DNA of 25,575 nt from Pseudomonadota bacterium (GCA_021848375.1 JAJZUR010000005.1:1-25575); one strand, 5' to 3'; positions 7,324 through 16,265 are shown, numbered from the stretch's first letter. Notes: generated by a model from the sequence alone, not told the origin. Numbers and translations: made by a program.

Positions 7324-8667
7324 TTAAGCATAACTCGGAATGGCCCTTGATGCTACCGCTTTTCCCCGTAAGGTGTTATAAACCGCCCCAGTGATGTGAA
7401 TATCGGCCAATTTTCCTATCGTAGCTTGGCCTTCAAAATTGACCACGCGGTTATTATCTGTACGTCCGCACAGTATATTGGAGTCTTTTTTAGAGGCGCC
7501 GGTGACAAGAACGGTTTGAAGAGTGCCAACCAACTGGCTGCTGATGTCTTGGGCTTGTTGTAAGAGCAGATCCTGTAATCGAGTTAGGCGCTGTTTTTTT
7601 ACATCAGGCGAAATATCATCGGGCATACTCGCTGCTAGCGTGCCAGGTCTTGGGCTATAGATAAAACAAAATGAGAGATCAAATTTAATGTCAGAGACGA
7701 GTTCCAAGGTTGCTGCAAAATCTTCTTCTGTTTCACCTGGGAAACCGACAATGAAATCAGATGTAATACTGATATTTGGACGCGCTTCGCGTAATCTTTG
7801 GATTTTATTTTTATACGCTGCAATGGTATGGCCGCGTTTCATTAAAGATAAGATCCGATCGGATCCACTTTGTACTGGCAAATGTAAATGGTTTGCGAGC
7901 TTTGGAATTTTAGCAAATGCTTCTATTAAGCGATCCGAAAATTCAACAGGATGGGATGTCATAAACCGTATGCGTTCGATCGTTTCCATTTCAGCAAGAT
8001 AAGTAATCAACAGTGCCAGATCAGCAATTTCTCCATTATGCATAACGCCGCGATATGCATTGACGTTTTGTCCTAATAAAACTACCTCAGTGACACCTTT
8101 GGTCGTCAATGTATACACTTCATGCAAAACATCATCAAATGGACGACTCGCTTCTTCACCGCGGGTGTAAGGTACCACACAATAACTACAATATTTACTG
8201 CACCCTTCCATAATCGAAACATAAGCGCTCGGACCATCGGCGGTTGGTTCTGGTAGATTGTCAAATTTCTCAATTAACGGAAAAGAAATATCAACGAGGG
8301 GACTGCGTTTTTGCGTAATGGCGGACAACATATTTGGCAGTCGATGTAACGTTTGTGGACCAAACACTAAATCTACAAAAGGTGCTCGTTTTAAAATATC
8401 TTCCCCTTCTTGGCTTGCCACACAACCACCAACCCCAAGCACCACTTCCGGCCGTTTTTCTTTAAAGGAACGAAATACGCCTAGCTCGGAAAACACCTTT
8501 TCTTGGGCTTTTTCACGGATAGAACAGGTGTTTAATAAAATTAAATCGGCGGCTTCGGGTGAATCGACCGGTTCAATGCCATGTGTAGATTTCAACAAAT
8601 CTAACATTTTGGCCGAATCATACACATTCATCTGACAGCCGTATGTTTTAATATAAACCGTTTTCAT
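7324..8667 (-). CDS. miaB: tRNA-2-methylthio-N6-isopentenyladenosine synthase MiaB
   Basis: MiaB is a radical-SAM methylthiotransferase that converts i6A37 to ms2i6A37 in tRNAs reading UNN codons. The N-terminal UPF0004 domain holds Cys11, Cys48 and Cys82, the ligands of the auxiliary cluster. The radical SAM motif CSKYCSYC is at 156-163, almost the same positions as in E. coli (157/161/164). A C-terminal TRAM domain runs from about 375. The 447-residue length is normal. AGGAAACGA precedes the ATG. The gene begins 21 bases after the 3' end of tRNA-Met on the same strand and heads the ybeZ-ybeY-corC series, so it may share a transcript with the two tRNAs. Confidence 0.96.
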   Translation of the reverse strand: MKTVYIKTYGCQMNVYDSAKMLDLLKSTHGIEPVDSPEAADLILLNTCSIREKAQEKVFSELGVFRSFKEKRPEVVLGVGGCVASQEGEDILKRAPFVDLVFGPQTLHRLPNMLSAITQKRSPLVDISFPLIEKFDNLPEPTADGPSAYVSIMEGCSKYCSYCVVPYTRGEEASRPFDDVLHEVYTLTTKGVTEVVLLGQNVNAYRGVMHNGEIADLALLITYLAEMETIERIRFMTSHPVEFSDRLIEAFAKIPKLANHLHLPVQSGSDRILSLMKRGHTIAAYKNKIQRLREARPNISITSDFIVGFPGETEEDFAATLELVSDIKFDLSFCFIYSPRPGTLAASMPDDISPDVKKQRLTRLQDLLLQQAQDISSQLVGTLQTVLVTGASKKDSNILCGRTDNNRVVNFEGQATIGKLADIHITGAVYNTLRGKAVASRAIPSYA

Positions 8668-8688
8668 TCGTTTCCTGACGTATGATAT

Positions 8689-8765
8689 TGGTGGCTATGG
8701 GTGGACTCGAACCACCGACCTCAGCATTATGAGTGCCGCGCTCTAACCAACTGAGCTACATAGCC
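8689..8765 (-). tRNA. tRNA-Met (CAT)
   Basis: The minus strand folds as a full cloverleaf. The acceptor is GGCTATG with CATAGCC, the D arm is AGCTCAGTTGGTTAGAGC, the anticodon loop holds CAT (CTCATAA), and the T arm is GGTGGTTCGAGTCCACC. The 3' CCA is encoded. The first acceptor pair G-C and the ordinary D arm fit an elongator or tilS-modified Ile2 type rather than initiator. CAT can also be tRNA-Ile after lysidine modification; the sequence alone leaves a small doubt. Confidence 0.93.
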
Positions 8766-8842
8766 AAATAAGTTAATTGACCTTCGAGAATGATCTTTTT
8801 AGAGATTTCAAGGGTAAGCATTATAACATCAAATTGTATCGG

Positions 8843-8914
8843 TGGGCGATAGTGGGATCGAACCACTGACCCCTGCCGTGTGAAGGCAGTGCTCTACCGC
8901 TGAGCTAATCGCCC
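8843..8914 (-). tRNA. tRNA-Val (CAC)
   Basis: Reading the minus strand, the acceptor GGGCGAT pairs with ATCGCCC, the D arm is AGCTCAGCGGTAGAGC, and the anticodon stem CTGCC/GGCAG encloses TTCACAC, giving anticodon CAC for GUG codons. The T arm is AGTGGTTCGATCCCACT. The bases after the discriminator A are CCG, so the terminal CCA is not encoded and must be added by the CCA-adding enzyme, unlike the three other tRNAs in the window. Confidence 0.93.
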
Positions 8915-8924
8915 TAAAAGAGCC

Positions 8925-8953
8925 ATTATCCTAACAGAGTATGTTACAATCAG
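8925..8953 (-). promoter_or_regulatory. Candidate sigma-70 promoter for the tRNA-Val/tRNA-Met/miaB unit
   Basis: On the minus strand CTGATT (-35, 3 of 6 matches) and GATAAT (-10) are separated by 17 bases, and the -10 ends 10 bases before the tRNA-Val 5' end. Position and spacing fit, but the -35 is weak. A TACAAT on the plus strand (8945-8950) overlaps it and could be the -10 for gltX. Confidence 0.35.
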
Positions 8954-8986
8954 CGAGTTTTGATTCAAAAAGAAAAGGTTTGTCAA

Positions 8987-10399
8987 ATGACGATTCGTAC
9001 CCGATTTGCCCCCAGTCCGACGGGGTATTTGCATGTGGGAAGCGCTCGTACTGCGCTCTATTGCTGGTTATTCGCCAAAAACCAACAGGGAACCTTTATT
9101 CTCCGAATTGAAGATACGGATCCCGAACGTTCTACCCAGGCAGCGGTTGATGCCATTTTAGAAGCGATGGAGTGGTTGGGGTTAAGTTGGGATGAAGGGC
9201 CGTTTTATCAAACACATCATTTCGATCGGTATCGGGAAGTTGCGAATCACTTAGTGAATACGCATCACGCGTATCATTGTTATTGTTCTAAAGAACGCTT
9301 AGAGGCGCTGCGTGAAGCGCAAACCGCCAAAAAAGAAAAACCCCGTTACGATGGCCATTGTCGACATTTAACACCTGGCGCGCTTGATAAACCCTATGTG
9401 ATTCGTTTTCGTAATCCAGACAGCGGCACTGTAGTGATAGATGATTGTGTGCGAGGTCGAGTGGTTATTCAAAATTCAGAATTAGATGATTTAATCATTG
9501 TGCGTAGCGATGGATCCCCAACATATAATTTTACGGTCGTTGTAGATGATTGGGATATGAAAATTACCCATGTGATTCGGGGGGACGATCATTTAAATAA
9601 TACCCCGCGCCAAATTAATATTTTGCAAGCCTTAGGCGCAGTTATTCCGATTTATGCCCATATTCCAATGATATTAGGCAGTGATGGTAAAAGATTGTCT
9701 AAACGCCATGGTGCCGTTAGCGTGCAACAATATCGTGATGAAGGGATATTGCCCGAAGCGCTATTGAATTATCTGGTTCGTTTAGGTTGGTCGCACGGCG
9801 ATCAAGAAATTTTTACCCGTGACGAAATGATCCAATATTTTGCGCTGCAAGATATTAATAAAGCGCCTTCTGCCTTTAACCCGGAAAAATTGCTGTGGTT
9901 GAATCAACATTATTTAAAAACAGGGGATCTGGTTGAGCTCACCAAACAATTACAGACACAAATGGATCGTCTCGGGGTTGATACGAGTATAGGTCCTCGT
10001 TTACAAGACGTTTTTATCGCGCAACGTGAACGCGCAAAAACGTTAAAAGAGATGGCTGAAAAAAGCGTTTATTTTTATCAAGATTTTGAGCGCGTTGATA
10101 ACGAGGCCAAAGAAAAGCATTTAACCGAAGAAGCCTTAGGCTATCTGAATGTACTCTATCAGGAATTGGAAAAAATCTCGGATTCAGATTGGCAAGCGGC
10201 AAGCATTCATGCAGCGCTTGAAAAAACTGCAGCAACATTAGGCATTAAACTTGGCAAATTGGCACAACCCTTGCGTGTTGCAACGACAGGCAATACCATG
10301 TCGCCGCCTATCGATATCACTTTGCAGTTAATTGGTCGAGAAAGGACATTGGTACGTTTAGCCAGTCAGGGGTTGACAGTCGGGGCAGGAGCCCTGTAG
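8987..10399 (+). CDS. gltX: Glutamyl-tRNA synthetase
   Basis: This class I synthetase charges tRNA-Glu. The HIGH-type motif is in FAPSPTGYLHVGSARTA (residues 7-23) and the KMSKS-type motif in GKRLSKRHGA (about 237). A zinc-site pattern CYCSKE ... YDGHCRH matches the Cys/Cys/Cys/His site of E. coli GltX. Length is 470 aa, as in E. coli (471). I start at the ATG at 8987, since the family begins directly with a short lead into RTRFAPSPTG; the upstream in-frame TTG at 8960 would add nine unconserved residues. tRNA-Glu lies just downstream on the same strand, a fitting but probably coincidental neighbour. Confidence 0.96.
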   Translation: MTIRTRFAPSPTGYLHVGSARTALYCWLFAKNQQGTFILRIEDTDPERSTQAAVDAILEAMEWLGLSWDEGPFYQTHHFDRYREVANHLVNTHHAYHCYCSKERLEALREAQTAKKEKPRYDGHCRHLTPGALDKPYVIRFRNPDSGTVVIDDCVRGRVVIQNSELDDLIIVRSDGSPTYNFTVVVDDWDMKITHVIRGDDHLNNTPRQINILQALGAVIPIYAHIPMILGSDGKRLSKRHGAVSVQQYRDEGILPEALLNYLVRLGWSHGDQEIFTRDEMIQYFALQDINKAPSAFNPEKLLWLNQHYLKTGDLVELTKQLQTQMDRLGVDTSIGPRLQDVFIAQRERAKTLKEMAEKSVYFYQDFERVDNEAKEKHLTEEALGYLNVLYQELEKISDSDWQAASIHAALEKTAATLGIKLGKLAQPLRVATTGNTMSPPIDITLQLIGRERTLVRLASQGLTVGAGAL

Positions 10400-10402
10400 G
10401 AT
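10373..10402 (+). promoter_or_regulatory. Candidate sigma-70 promoter for tRNA-Ala/tRNA-Glu
   Basis: A perfect TTGACA (10373-10378) in the last codons of gltX is followed after 18 bases by TAGGAT (10397-10402), which overlaps the gltX stop. Transcription would start about 25 bases before tRNA-Ala. This would give the tRNAs a promoter independent of gltX. The call rests on motif and spacing only. Confidence 0.4.
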
Positions 10403-10434
10403 TCGGCTTTAAATTAGACACTTGCAGCTTGTAG

Positions 10435-10510
<76 letters not shown>

Positions 10511-10524
10511 GACCCGTTCGTGCT

Positions 10525-10600
10525 GTCCCCATCGTCTAGAGGCCTAGGACATCGCCCTTTCACGGCGGTAACAGGGGTTCGAATCCCCTTGGGGACGCCA
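10525..10600 (+). tRNA. tRNA-Glu (TTC)
   Basis: The acceptor GTCCCCA pairs with TGGGGAC. The anticodon loop CTTTCAC gives TTC, and the T arm is AGGGGTTCGAATCCCCT. The CCA is encoded after discriminator G. It follows tRNA-Ala by 14 bases, so the two are surely cotranscribed, and it converges with zapD, whose stop lies only six bases away. Confidence 0.96.
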
Positions 10601-10605
10601 TCTAT

Positions 10606-11372
10606 TTATATTGTGCAACAGCTCATTTCAAATTCTAGATTATAAGGTACTTGCTTAGGGCGTCCGACTTTCGAATGTGTTAGAAATCGGATATTAACGC
10701 GGTGTTTATTGCCGCTGACTTCCGGATAAATTTCAGAATCAGCGGGTAGTGCGATTCTTAAGAGCTGGCAAGGATTTTGGGTGTCGAGGGAGCGTTGATA
10801 AAATCCGGTTGTTGCAAGCGCGGGTTCAAAAAAGGCGCTGTTGCGGATCAAATTTAAGAGAAGTTCAATCGCGGTTTTCAGAGGACTAATCTCGGAAATC
10901 CAGCGTGATAAGCAGTCTGCTTTGCTTTGTGCCGGTTGATGTAACCAATGATGGTAAGCGGGATATCAAATCCACATGTGCCGCCGGTAATAACGGTCCG
11001 TTGACGTACACTGTTTAATAATTCATTGTCACGGATCTGAGAGCCTAATTTACTGGGTAAAAGCTGTACCTTTTGTAGTTGAACGGTGAGATCTTGCAGC
11101 GTGTTATCTAACCGGTGTTTATCGACTTCTGGGGTATCTAATAATCGAGATAATCCGTTGATATGTCTATCCAATTCTTTTAAAACTTCCGAGCGAATAT
11201 CAGTGCGATCTAGGATCGTTAAGATTTCATTTAGTGCAGTGACGCTCGCGTGACTATCCCATAATGAGCGGCCATTTTGAAAGTGAGAGACCTGAGAAAA
11301 TAGGTGTTCCAGCCTTAAAAAAGCTCGGATCCTTTCATTAAGTGGTTGTTCATATAAGATAGGCGCTGACAT
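10606..11372 (-). pseudogene. zapD: zapD (FtsZ-associated division protein), interrupted by a frameshift
   Basis: ZapD (YacF, DUF1342) bundles FtsZ filaments at the division ring. The N-terminal part (11372 down to about 10960) reads ILYEQPLNERIRAFLRLE, LKELDRHINGL and VRQRTVITGGTCGFDIPL, closely like E. coli ZapD. The frame is then lost and recovered one base off, reading HHWLHQPAQSKADCLSRWIS through to GFYQRSL, SEIYPEVSGNKHRVNIRF and a final LEFEMSCC. The span (767 bases) is one base short of a multiple of three. One base is therefore missing near 10957-10962, and the intact product would be about 255 aa (E. coli 247). Both halves are well conserved, which points to a very recent mutation or a sequence error rather than old decay. 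It is the last gene after pilB-pilC-pilD-coaE. Confidence 0.88.
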
Positions 11373-11433
11373 GTGGTTACTATAACAGATCTTGTAGTGA
11401 AGTCGAGATTTTCCTTGGGTTGTTCAATAAAAA

Positions 11434-12024
11434 TTACTTAGATAACTCAATATAGTAATGGTGCAACAACTGTACTTTTTTTCTAAGCGTTTCAAGATCT
11501 TCCTCATTTACAAGCACATCATGCGCGTGCTGAAGGCGCTCGTTGCGTGATGCTTGGTTTTGAATGATGGCTTTAATAATATCAACAGGAGTTGCATCAC
11601 GTTTGGCGACGCGTTGGATTTGGAGTTCTTCCGGACAATCGACGACCAATACTCGCTGTACAGCGTCCTGGAATTGCGCCTCAATTAAAAGCGGGATCTC
11701 AACAATTAGGTAAGGCGTTTTGGCTGCTGCTGCAAGTTTGATAATTTCGGATTTAATGATGGGGTGTAACAGCGCTTCTAACCAGAGGCGATCTGGTTTA
11801 GATCTAAAAACCCGTTCTCGCAATTGGATTCGATCGAGTGATCCATTGGCTTGTAAAATAGAATTACCGAAACGTTGTGCGATCTTTTTTTCAATAGCAG
11901 GATCGCTTGCTAGTAGTTGATGTGAAATTTTATCAGCGTCGATAACGGTTATACCACATTCTCGAAAGAACTGTGCGACGGTAGATTTACCGCTGCCAAT
12001 CCCTCCCGTTAATCCCACAATCAT
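11434..12024 (-). CDS. coaE: Dephospho-CoA kinase
   Basis: CoaE phosphorylates the 3'-hydroxyl of dephospho-CoA, the last step of coenzyme A synthesis. The P-loop GGIGSGKS is at residues 7-14, ADKISHQLL near 34-42, and a lid region with RVAKRDATP near 154. Length 196 aa is close to E. coli (206). The ATG at 12024 is chosen because it overlaps the pilD stop as ATGA and begins with MIVGLTGG, the normal family start; an ATG four codons earlier has no ribosome site. The pilD-coaE-zapD order is widespread in gammaproteobacteria. Confidence 0.94.
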   Translation of the reverse strand: MIVGLTGGIGSGKSTVAQFFRECGITVIDADKISHQLLASDPAIEKKIAQRFGNSILQANGSLDRIQLRERVFRSKPDRLWLEALLHPIIKSEIIKLAAAAKTPYLIVEIPLLIEAQFQDAVQRVLVVDCPEELQIQRVAKRDATPVDIIKAIIQNQASRNERLQHAHDVLVNEEDLETLRKKVQLLHHYYIELSK

Positions 12025-12860
12025 AAAACCAACCATTTAAAATATAATAGATTAAGTGATTGTCCCCATACTAAGGCCACAAATCCCGCAATAGCTAAAA
12101 AAGGACCAAAGGGGATAGGGACATTTTTATTACGTTTTTTCAAATAAATCAGCATTAGGCCAATGATTGCCCCTAAAAAAGAAGAAAGCAAAATAATGAG
12201 CGGTAACGCTTGCCAACCTAACCAAGCGCCTAACATGGCTAACAATTTAAAATCGCCATATCCCATACCGTCTTTGTCGGTAACCCACTTAAAGATCTGA
12301 TAGGTGATCCATAACACTAAATAGCCTGCGATGGCGCCAAAAATCGCGCTCACCGGATCGGTAAAAAGGCTGAAGGCATTTAATCCCAAACCTAACCATA
12401 AAAAGGGAAGCGTGATATCATCTGGCAGTAAAGTGTGATCATAATCGATAAAAGCCAAAGCAATCAGTGCCCAGGTTAAGAGCAGCGCTGGCAGCAACGG
12501 CTCAGTGAAGTGGAATTGATGAGCAACTAAAACTGAGAGGGCTAAAGATAATAATTCGACAAAGGGATAACGTGCAGAAATTCTTTGATGACATTGTCGG
12601 CAACGTGCTTTTAACCAAATAAAACTGAGCACTGGAATATTATCATACCAAGCAATGTTTTGGTGACAGTGTGGACAGTGGGAGGGCGGACTGATGAGAT
12701 TAGGAGGAGGCGGCATTGATGATGGTTTTGTTTCGGCTTCCATCAGGCGGGGCAATCTCGCAATGACCACATTTAAAAAACTGCCAACCAAGAGACCGAG
12801 CAGCCCAATGCACCAGAAAAAATAAGAACTATTCAGCGGCAACGTATGGTTGTGCAGCAT
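12021..12860 (-). CDS. pilD: Prepilin peptidase / N-methyltransferase PilD
   Basis: PilD cleaves the leader of type IV prepilins (and type II pseudopilins) in the inner membrane and N-methylates the new N-terminus. LLGLLVGSFLNVVIARLP at the start, the zinc-type cysteines C62-x2-C65 and C87-x2-C90, and the aspartyl-protease residues in FIDYDHTLLPD (Asp139, with the conserved PD at 146-147) and GYGDFKLLAMLGAW are all visible, with about eight hydrophobic segments. Length from the chosen ATG is 279 aa, normal for the family. An upstream in-frame start at 12932 would overlap pilC by 68 bases and add unconserved residues. The ribosome site is weak, suggesting coupling to pilC, whose stop is four bases upstream. 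Confidence 0.94.
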   Translation of the reverse strand: MLHNHTLPLNSSYFFWCIGLLGLLVGSFLNVVIARLPRLMEAETKPSSMPPPPNLISPPSHCPHCHQNIAWYDNIPVLSFIWLKARCRQCHQRISARYPFVELLSLALSVLVAHQFHFTEPLLPALLLTWALIALAFIDYDHTLLPDDITLPFLWLGLGLNAFSLFTDPVSAIFGAIAGYLVLWITYQIFKWVTDKDGMGYGDFKLLAMLGAWLGWQALPLIILLSSFLGAIIGLMLIYLKKRNKNVPIPFGPFLAIAGFVALVWGQSLNLLYFKWLVL

Positions 12861-12864
12861 ACGA

Positions 12865-14106
12865 TTAAATAATGGAACCCATTTTAAAGATTGGTAGATA
12901 CATAGCGATAACAAGTCCTCCGACAAGTACACCTAGTATAACCATAATTAAGGGTTCTAGCAGGGTTGTCAATCCGTCAACTGCGATATCGACTTCTTCT
13001 TCATAAATGGTTGCGATTTTTCCAAGCATGGCTTCTAATTCCCCCGTTTCTTCGCCGATCCCGACCATTTGTACCACCATCGGAGGAAAGACATCGGTCT
13101 TTTTCATGACGGCTTTCAATTGTTGGCCGGTCGCAAGGCCGGTTTGAATACTATTGATGGCATCCAAGTAAACAATATTGGTAGTGGCCTTGGCAACAGA
13201 AAGCAGTGCATCTGTCAAGGGCACGCCTGCGGCTGAGGTAGTCGAGAGCGTGCGAGCGAAACGGGCAACAATACTTTTATTGATGAGGGGACCAAAAATA
13301 GGCAATTTAAGGAGCAATCTTTGCATCAGATGTCGAAAGCGAGGTTGCGTGCGATAACTATATTTAATTATATACCCCAACAGAATGACGCCGCCTAAAA
13401 CATAAAATCCATCATTTTGTATAATATTTGAGATCCCGATAACAAATTGAGTAAAACCGGGTAACTCAGCACCATAAGATTTAAACATGTCCTGAAAAGT
13501 AGGTACCACTTTTACCAATAAAATGGTGGTTACAATGAGGGCGATGCTAACCACCGCTGCTGGATAATACATCGCTTTTTTAATTTTTCTAATTAAGGAA
13601 TCAGATTTTTCTTTATAATTAGCAATGCGGTCTAACAAAGTATCTAAGGTTCCGGATTGTTCGCCAGATTCAACCAAGCTGCAATATAACTCATCAAAGT
13701 ATTCAGGATTTTTTCTTAGTGCGGAAGAAAAAGAATTACCGCTTTCCACATCAAGTTTGATTTTTCGAACTAAATCGCCAAGTGCATCGGATGTTTGACC
13801 CTCAGCAATAATTCCCAAACCCTGCACTAACGGGATCCCAGCGGTTGCCATGGTAGCCATTTGTCGGGTAAAAGCCGTAATTTCTTGTGATTTAATTTTG
13901 GTACTGCGATGATTGAAATTAAAGCGAGATTTGGGTTTAAGAACGAGAACATTGATCCCTTGCGCTTGTAAGAGGGTTCTCGCACGGATGGGAGTTTGTG
14001 CCGGAATTTCACCGGTGACGCGACTATTATTACTATCTATTCCTGTGTATTCAAACGTAATCGTTTTTGCGAGGCGAGTCTTTCGAGGAAACAATGGAGT
14101 TGACAT
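12865..14106 (-). CDS. pilC: Type IV pilus inner-membrane platform protein PilC
   Basis: PilC (T2SF/GspF fold) anchors the assembly ATPase to the inner membrane. Two T2SF repeats are visible: residues about 75-200 (AFTRQMATMATAGIPLVQGLGI) and about 275-400 (RFARTLSTTSAAGVPLTDALL ... GIGEETGELEAML). Three strongly hydrophobic segments lie near 178-200, 228-245 and 385-405. The 413-residue length is normal (Pseudomonas PilC 406). AAGGATTAAGC before the ATG is a good ribosome site within the two-base gap after pilB. Confidence 0.95.
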   Translation of the reverse strand: MSTPLFPRKTRLAKTITFEYTGIDSNNSRVTGEIPAQTPIRARTLLQAQGINVLVLKPKSRFNFNHRSTKIKSQEITAFTRQMATMATAGIPLVQGLGIIAEGQTSDALGDLVRKIKLDVESGNSFSSALRKNPEYFDELYCSLVESGEQSGTLDTLLDRIANYKEKSDSLIRKIKKAMYYPAAVVSIALIVTTILLVKVVPTFQDMFKSYGAELPGFTQFVIGISNIIQNDGFYVLGGVILLGYIIKYSYRTQPRFRHLMQRLLLKLPIFGPLINKSIVARFARTLSTTSAAGVPLTDALLSVAKATTNIVYLDAINSIQTGLATGQQLKAVMKKTDVFPPMVVQMVGIGEETGELEAMLGKIATIYEEEVDIAVDGLTTLLEPLIMVILGVLVGGLVIAMYLPIFKMGSII

Positions 14107-14108
14107 GC

Positions 14109-15824
14109 TTAATCCTTAGAAATCCTAGAAATTTCTTCAAGGCTCGTGATCCCTTGCTTCACTTTTTCTAAACCGGATCTCCGCATATCCCACATACCTT
14201 CTTCAATTGCCTTTTTGTAGATATCAATGGCATTACCGCCCGCCATAATGATATTACTGATGGCCGGTGTATTGGGCATTACTTCATATATGCCAGTGCG
14301 TCCTTTATAACCTTCCTTACAGAGTTCACAACCTTTCGGTCCAAAAATTTTTAAATTTGGTATTTCTTCTTTGGTAAAGCCGATTTGTAATAATGCGACT
14401 TCTGGAACCTCAATGAGCGTTTTGCAAGCAGTACAAAGTACTCGAGCCAGACGTTGGGCAATGACAAGCGTAACCGATGTAGCAAGATTATAGGCAGGGA
14501 TCCCCATATTAATTAAACGCGTTAAGGTGTCGGCGGCACTGTTGGTATGCAATGTAGATAGCACCATATGACCGGTTTGCGCAGCTTTTACTGCAATTTC
14601 AGCGGTTTCTAAATCGCGAATTTCTCCGACCATAATTACATCAGGATCTTGTCTTAAAAAAGCGCGCAGTGCTGCGGCAAACGTTAACCCTGCTTTTATG
14701 TTCACATTGACTTGATTAATCCCTTGTAAATTAATTTCAACTGGATCTTCGCAGGTCGAAATATTACGTTCGACCGTATTTAAAATATTTAACGCCGTAT
14801 AAAGTGAAATGGTTTTACCGCTGCCAGTTGGGCCTGTGACAATCACCATGCCTTGGGGTTTGTGAATTGCGTTTAAGAAGAGTTCTTTTTGAGTATTGGT
14901 ATAACCTAAGGCATCGATACCCAATTTAGCGCTGCTCGGATCTAAGATGCGCATCACCACTTTCTCGCCGAAAAGGGTTGGACAAGTACTGACGCGAAAA
15001 TCAATTGTGCGCGTTTTAGAAATGCGCATTTTAAAGCGTCCGTCTTGCGGAACCCGGCGTTCGGAAATATCAAGGCGCGCCATTACTTTCATTCGAGCAG
15101 AAAAGCGGCTCGCAATATTCACCGGTGGTGTTGCGTGTTCGTACAAAATACCATCATGGCGAAAGCGGATCCGATAGATCTTTTCATAGGGTTCAAAATG
15201 TAAATCGGATGCGCCAGAATTAACGCCGTCTAAAATAACTTTGTTAATAAAACGCACAATGGGTGCATCTTCCGACTTGTCATCTCCTTCGGTCGTAATA
15301 ATAGTGTCATCGTCATTCATAATATCAAGATTTTCAAGCCCGATATCTTCGAGTTCATTGAGTGCAGAAACTTCCTGTTTAGAGATTGTTTTGTTAATGA
15401 GCTCATTAAATTTATTTTCTTCAACCAGTATCGCTTCCGTATTAATATTGGTTTGATATTTAATTTCATCAATGGCATTGAGATTGGTTGGATCTGAAAT
15501 AGCAACAAACAATCGATTGCCGCGCCGAAATATGGGCAGGGCATGTAATTTACGAACGGATTGTGGATTGACAATTTCTTGAGGAATATGTTGCGGATCA
15601 AAAGCGTCTAATTTTAAAATGGGAAAACCAAATTGTTCAGCCGATGTGGTTGCAAGTAACGTGGGATCAATATAACGACCCTCAATTAAACTAGTGACAA
15701 AGGGAATTTCTTTTTTTAGAGCTTGCGTTGTTACCTCAAGGGCTGCTGCTTCGGTCAGCAGCCCAAGTTGAATTAACTTTCTTGCAAATCCCCCGAGGGG
15801 AACTTTTTGTTCAGTATCCGCCAT
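14109..15824 (-). CDS. pilB: Type IV pilus assembly ATPase PilB
   Basis: PilB is the hexameric ATPase that powers pilus extension. An N-terminal MshEN-like domain (about 1-150) precedes the secretion ATPase core. Walker A GPTGSGKT is at 331-338, the Asp box near 355 (CEDPVEINLQG), Walker B in DPDVIMVGEIRD near 395, and the His box in TGHMVLSTLHTNSA near 415. A tetracysteine zinc site follows (CTACK ... CELCKEGYKGRTGIYE). Length 571 aa agrees with the family (Pseudomonas 566). AGGAGACTTGC precedes the ATG, 12 bases after the stop of pilA1. Confidence 0.96.
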   Translation of the reverse strand: MADTEQKVPLGGFARKLIQLGLLTEAAALEVTTQALKKEIPFVTSLIEGRYIDPTLLATTSAEQFGFPILKLDAFDPQHIPQEIVNPQSVRKLHALPIFRRGNRLFVAISDPTNLNAIDEIKYQTNINTEAILVEENKFNELINKTISKQEVSALNELEDIGLENLDIMNDDDTIITTEGDDKSEDAPIVRFINKVILDGVNSGASDLHFEPYEKIYRIRFRHDGILYEHATPPVNIASRFSARMKVMARLDISERRVPQDGRFKMRISKTRTIDFRVSTCPTLFGEKVVMRILDPSSAKLGIDALGYTNTQKELFLNAIHKPQGMVIVTGPTGSGKTISLYTALNILNTVERNISTCEDPVEINLQGINQVNVNIKAGLTFAAALRAFLRQDPDVIMVGEIRDLETAEIAVKAAQTGHMVLSTLHTNSAADTLTRLINMGIPAYNLATSVTLVIAQRLARVLCTACKTLIEVPEVALLQIGFTKEEIPNLKIFGPKGCELCKEGYKGRTGIYEVMPNTPAISNIIMAGGNAIDIYKKAIEEGMWDMRRSGLEKVKQGITSLEEISRISKD

Positions 15825-15836
15825 GCAAGTCTCCTA

Positions 15837-16265
15837 TTATTGGCAGTTACTGGGGGCGTAGGGACTTTTATTTGAAGTACATGTCCAGCTAATAGATCCA
15901 TCGGTTCCAATGGTTGGTTTAAGGATTACGGTTTGTACAGTGGGAAACGCAGTGGCTGTACTAGTAACGGTTATCCAGCAAGTTTTATCTTGTGCTACTG
16001 CCCAAGATGCGGTTATTGACGTAGCAGGCGTACCTGTTGCATTTGGTAGGCTAGCGCAAGTCATTGTTGCTGAGGTGAAGCCGTTTTCAGAAAGATATTC
16101 TGCGACAACTTGTGATTCCGTGCCTCCATACGTCAGCAATTCACTGAACCGTGCTTTATAGATGTAATTTTGGTAAGCAGGAACTGCAATAGCCGCCAAG
16201 ATTCCGATAATGGCAATGACTATCATTAACTCAATTAATGAAAACCCTCTTAGCTTCACTTTCAT
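15837..16265 (-). CDS. pilA: Type IV pilin PilA, copy 1 (canonical leader)
   Basis: This is a classical type IVa major pilin precursor. The seven-residue leader MKVKLRG ends in Gly, cleavage would fall before Phe8, and Glu5 of the mature protein is present (FSLIELMIVIAIIGILAAIA). The C-terminal domain has four cysteines, two in the middle (in TCASL and KTCWI) and a terminal pair in WTCTSNKSPYAPSNCQ that should close a disulfide D-loop. Length is 142 aa. It lies 12 bases before pilB and 129 bases after the second pilin gene. A sigma-54 promoter at 16309-16325 precedes it. Whether this or the second copy is the main pilin cannot be told from sequence. Confidence 0.95.
   Translation of the reverse strand: MKVKLRGFSLIELMIVIAIIGILAAIAVPAYQNYIYKARFSELLTYGGTESQVVAEYLSENGFTSATMTCASLPNATGTPATSITASWAVAQDKTCWITVTSTATAFPTVQTVILKPTIGTDGSISWTCTSNKSPYAPSNCQ

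Noticed and set aside
10606..10851. Separate small gene of 81 codons
   Set aside because: Its product is the C-terminal third of ZapD in a shifted frame; the Met is internal to the conserved segment.
10940..10980. Programmed frameshifting in zapD
   Set aside because: No slippery heptamer or downstream structure is evident, and ZapD is not known to use recoding; a mutation or read error is simpler.
15910..16161. Plus-strand frame of 83 codons inside pilA copy 1
   Set aside because: Antisense shadow of the pilin gene; the similar frame in copy 2 follows from the paralogy of the two pilins, not from a conserved antisense gene.
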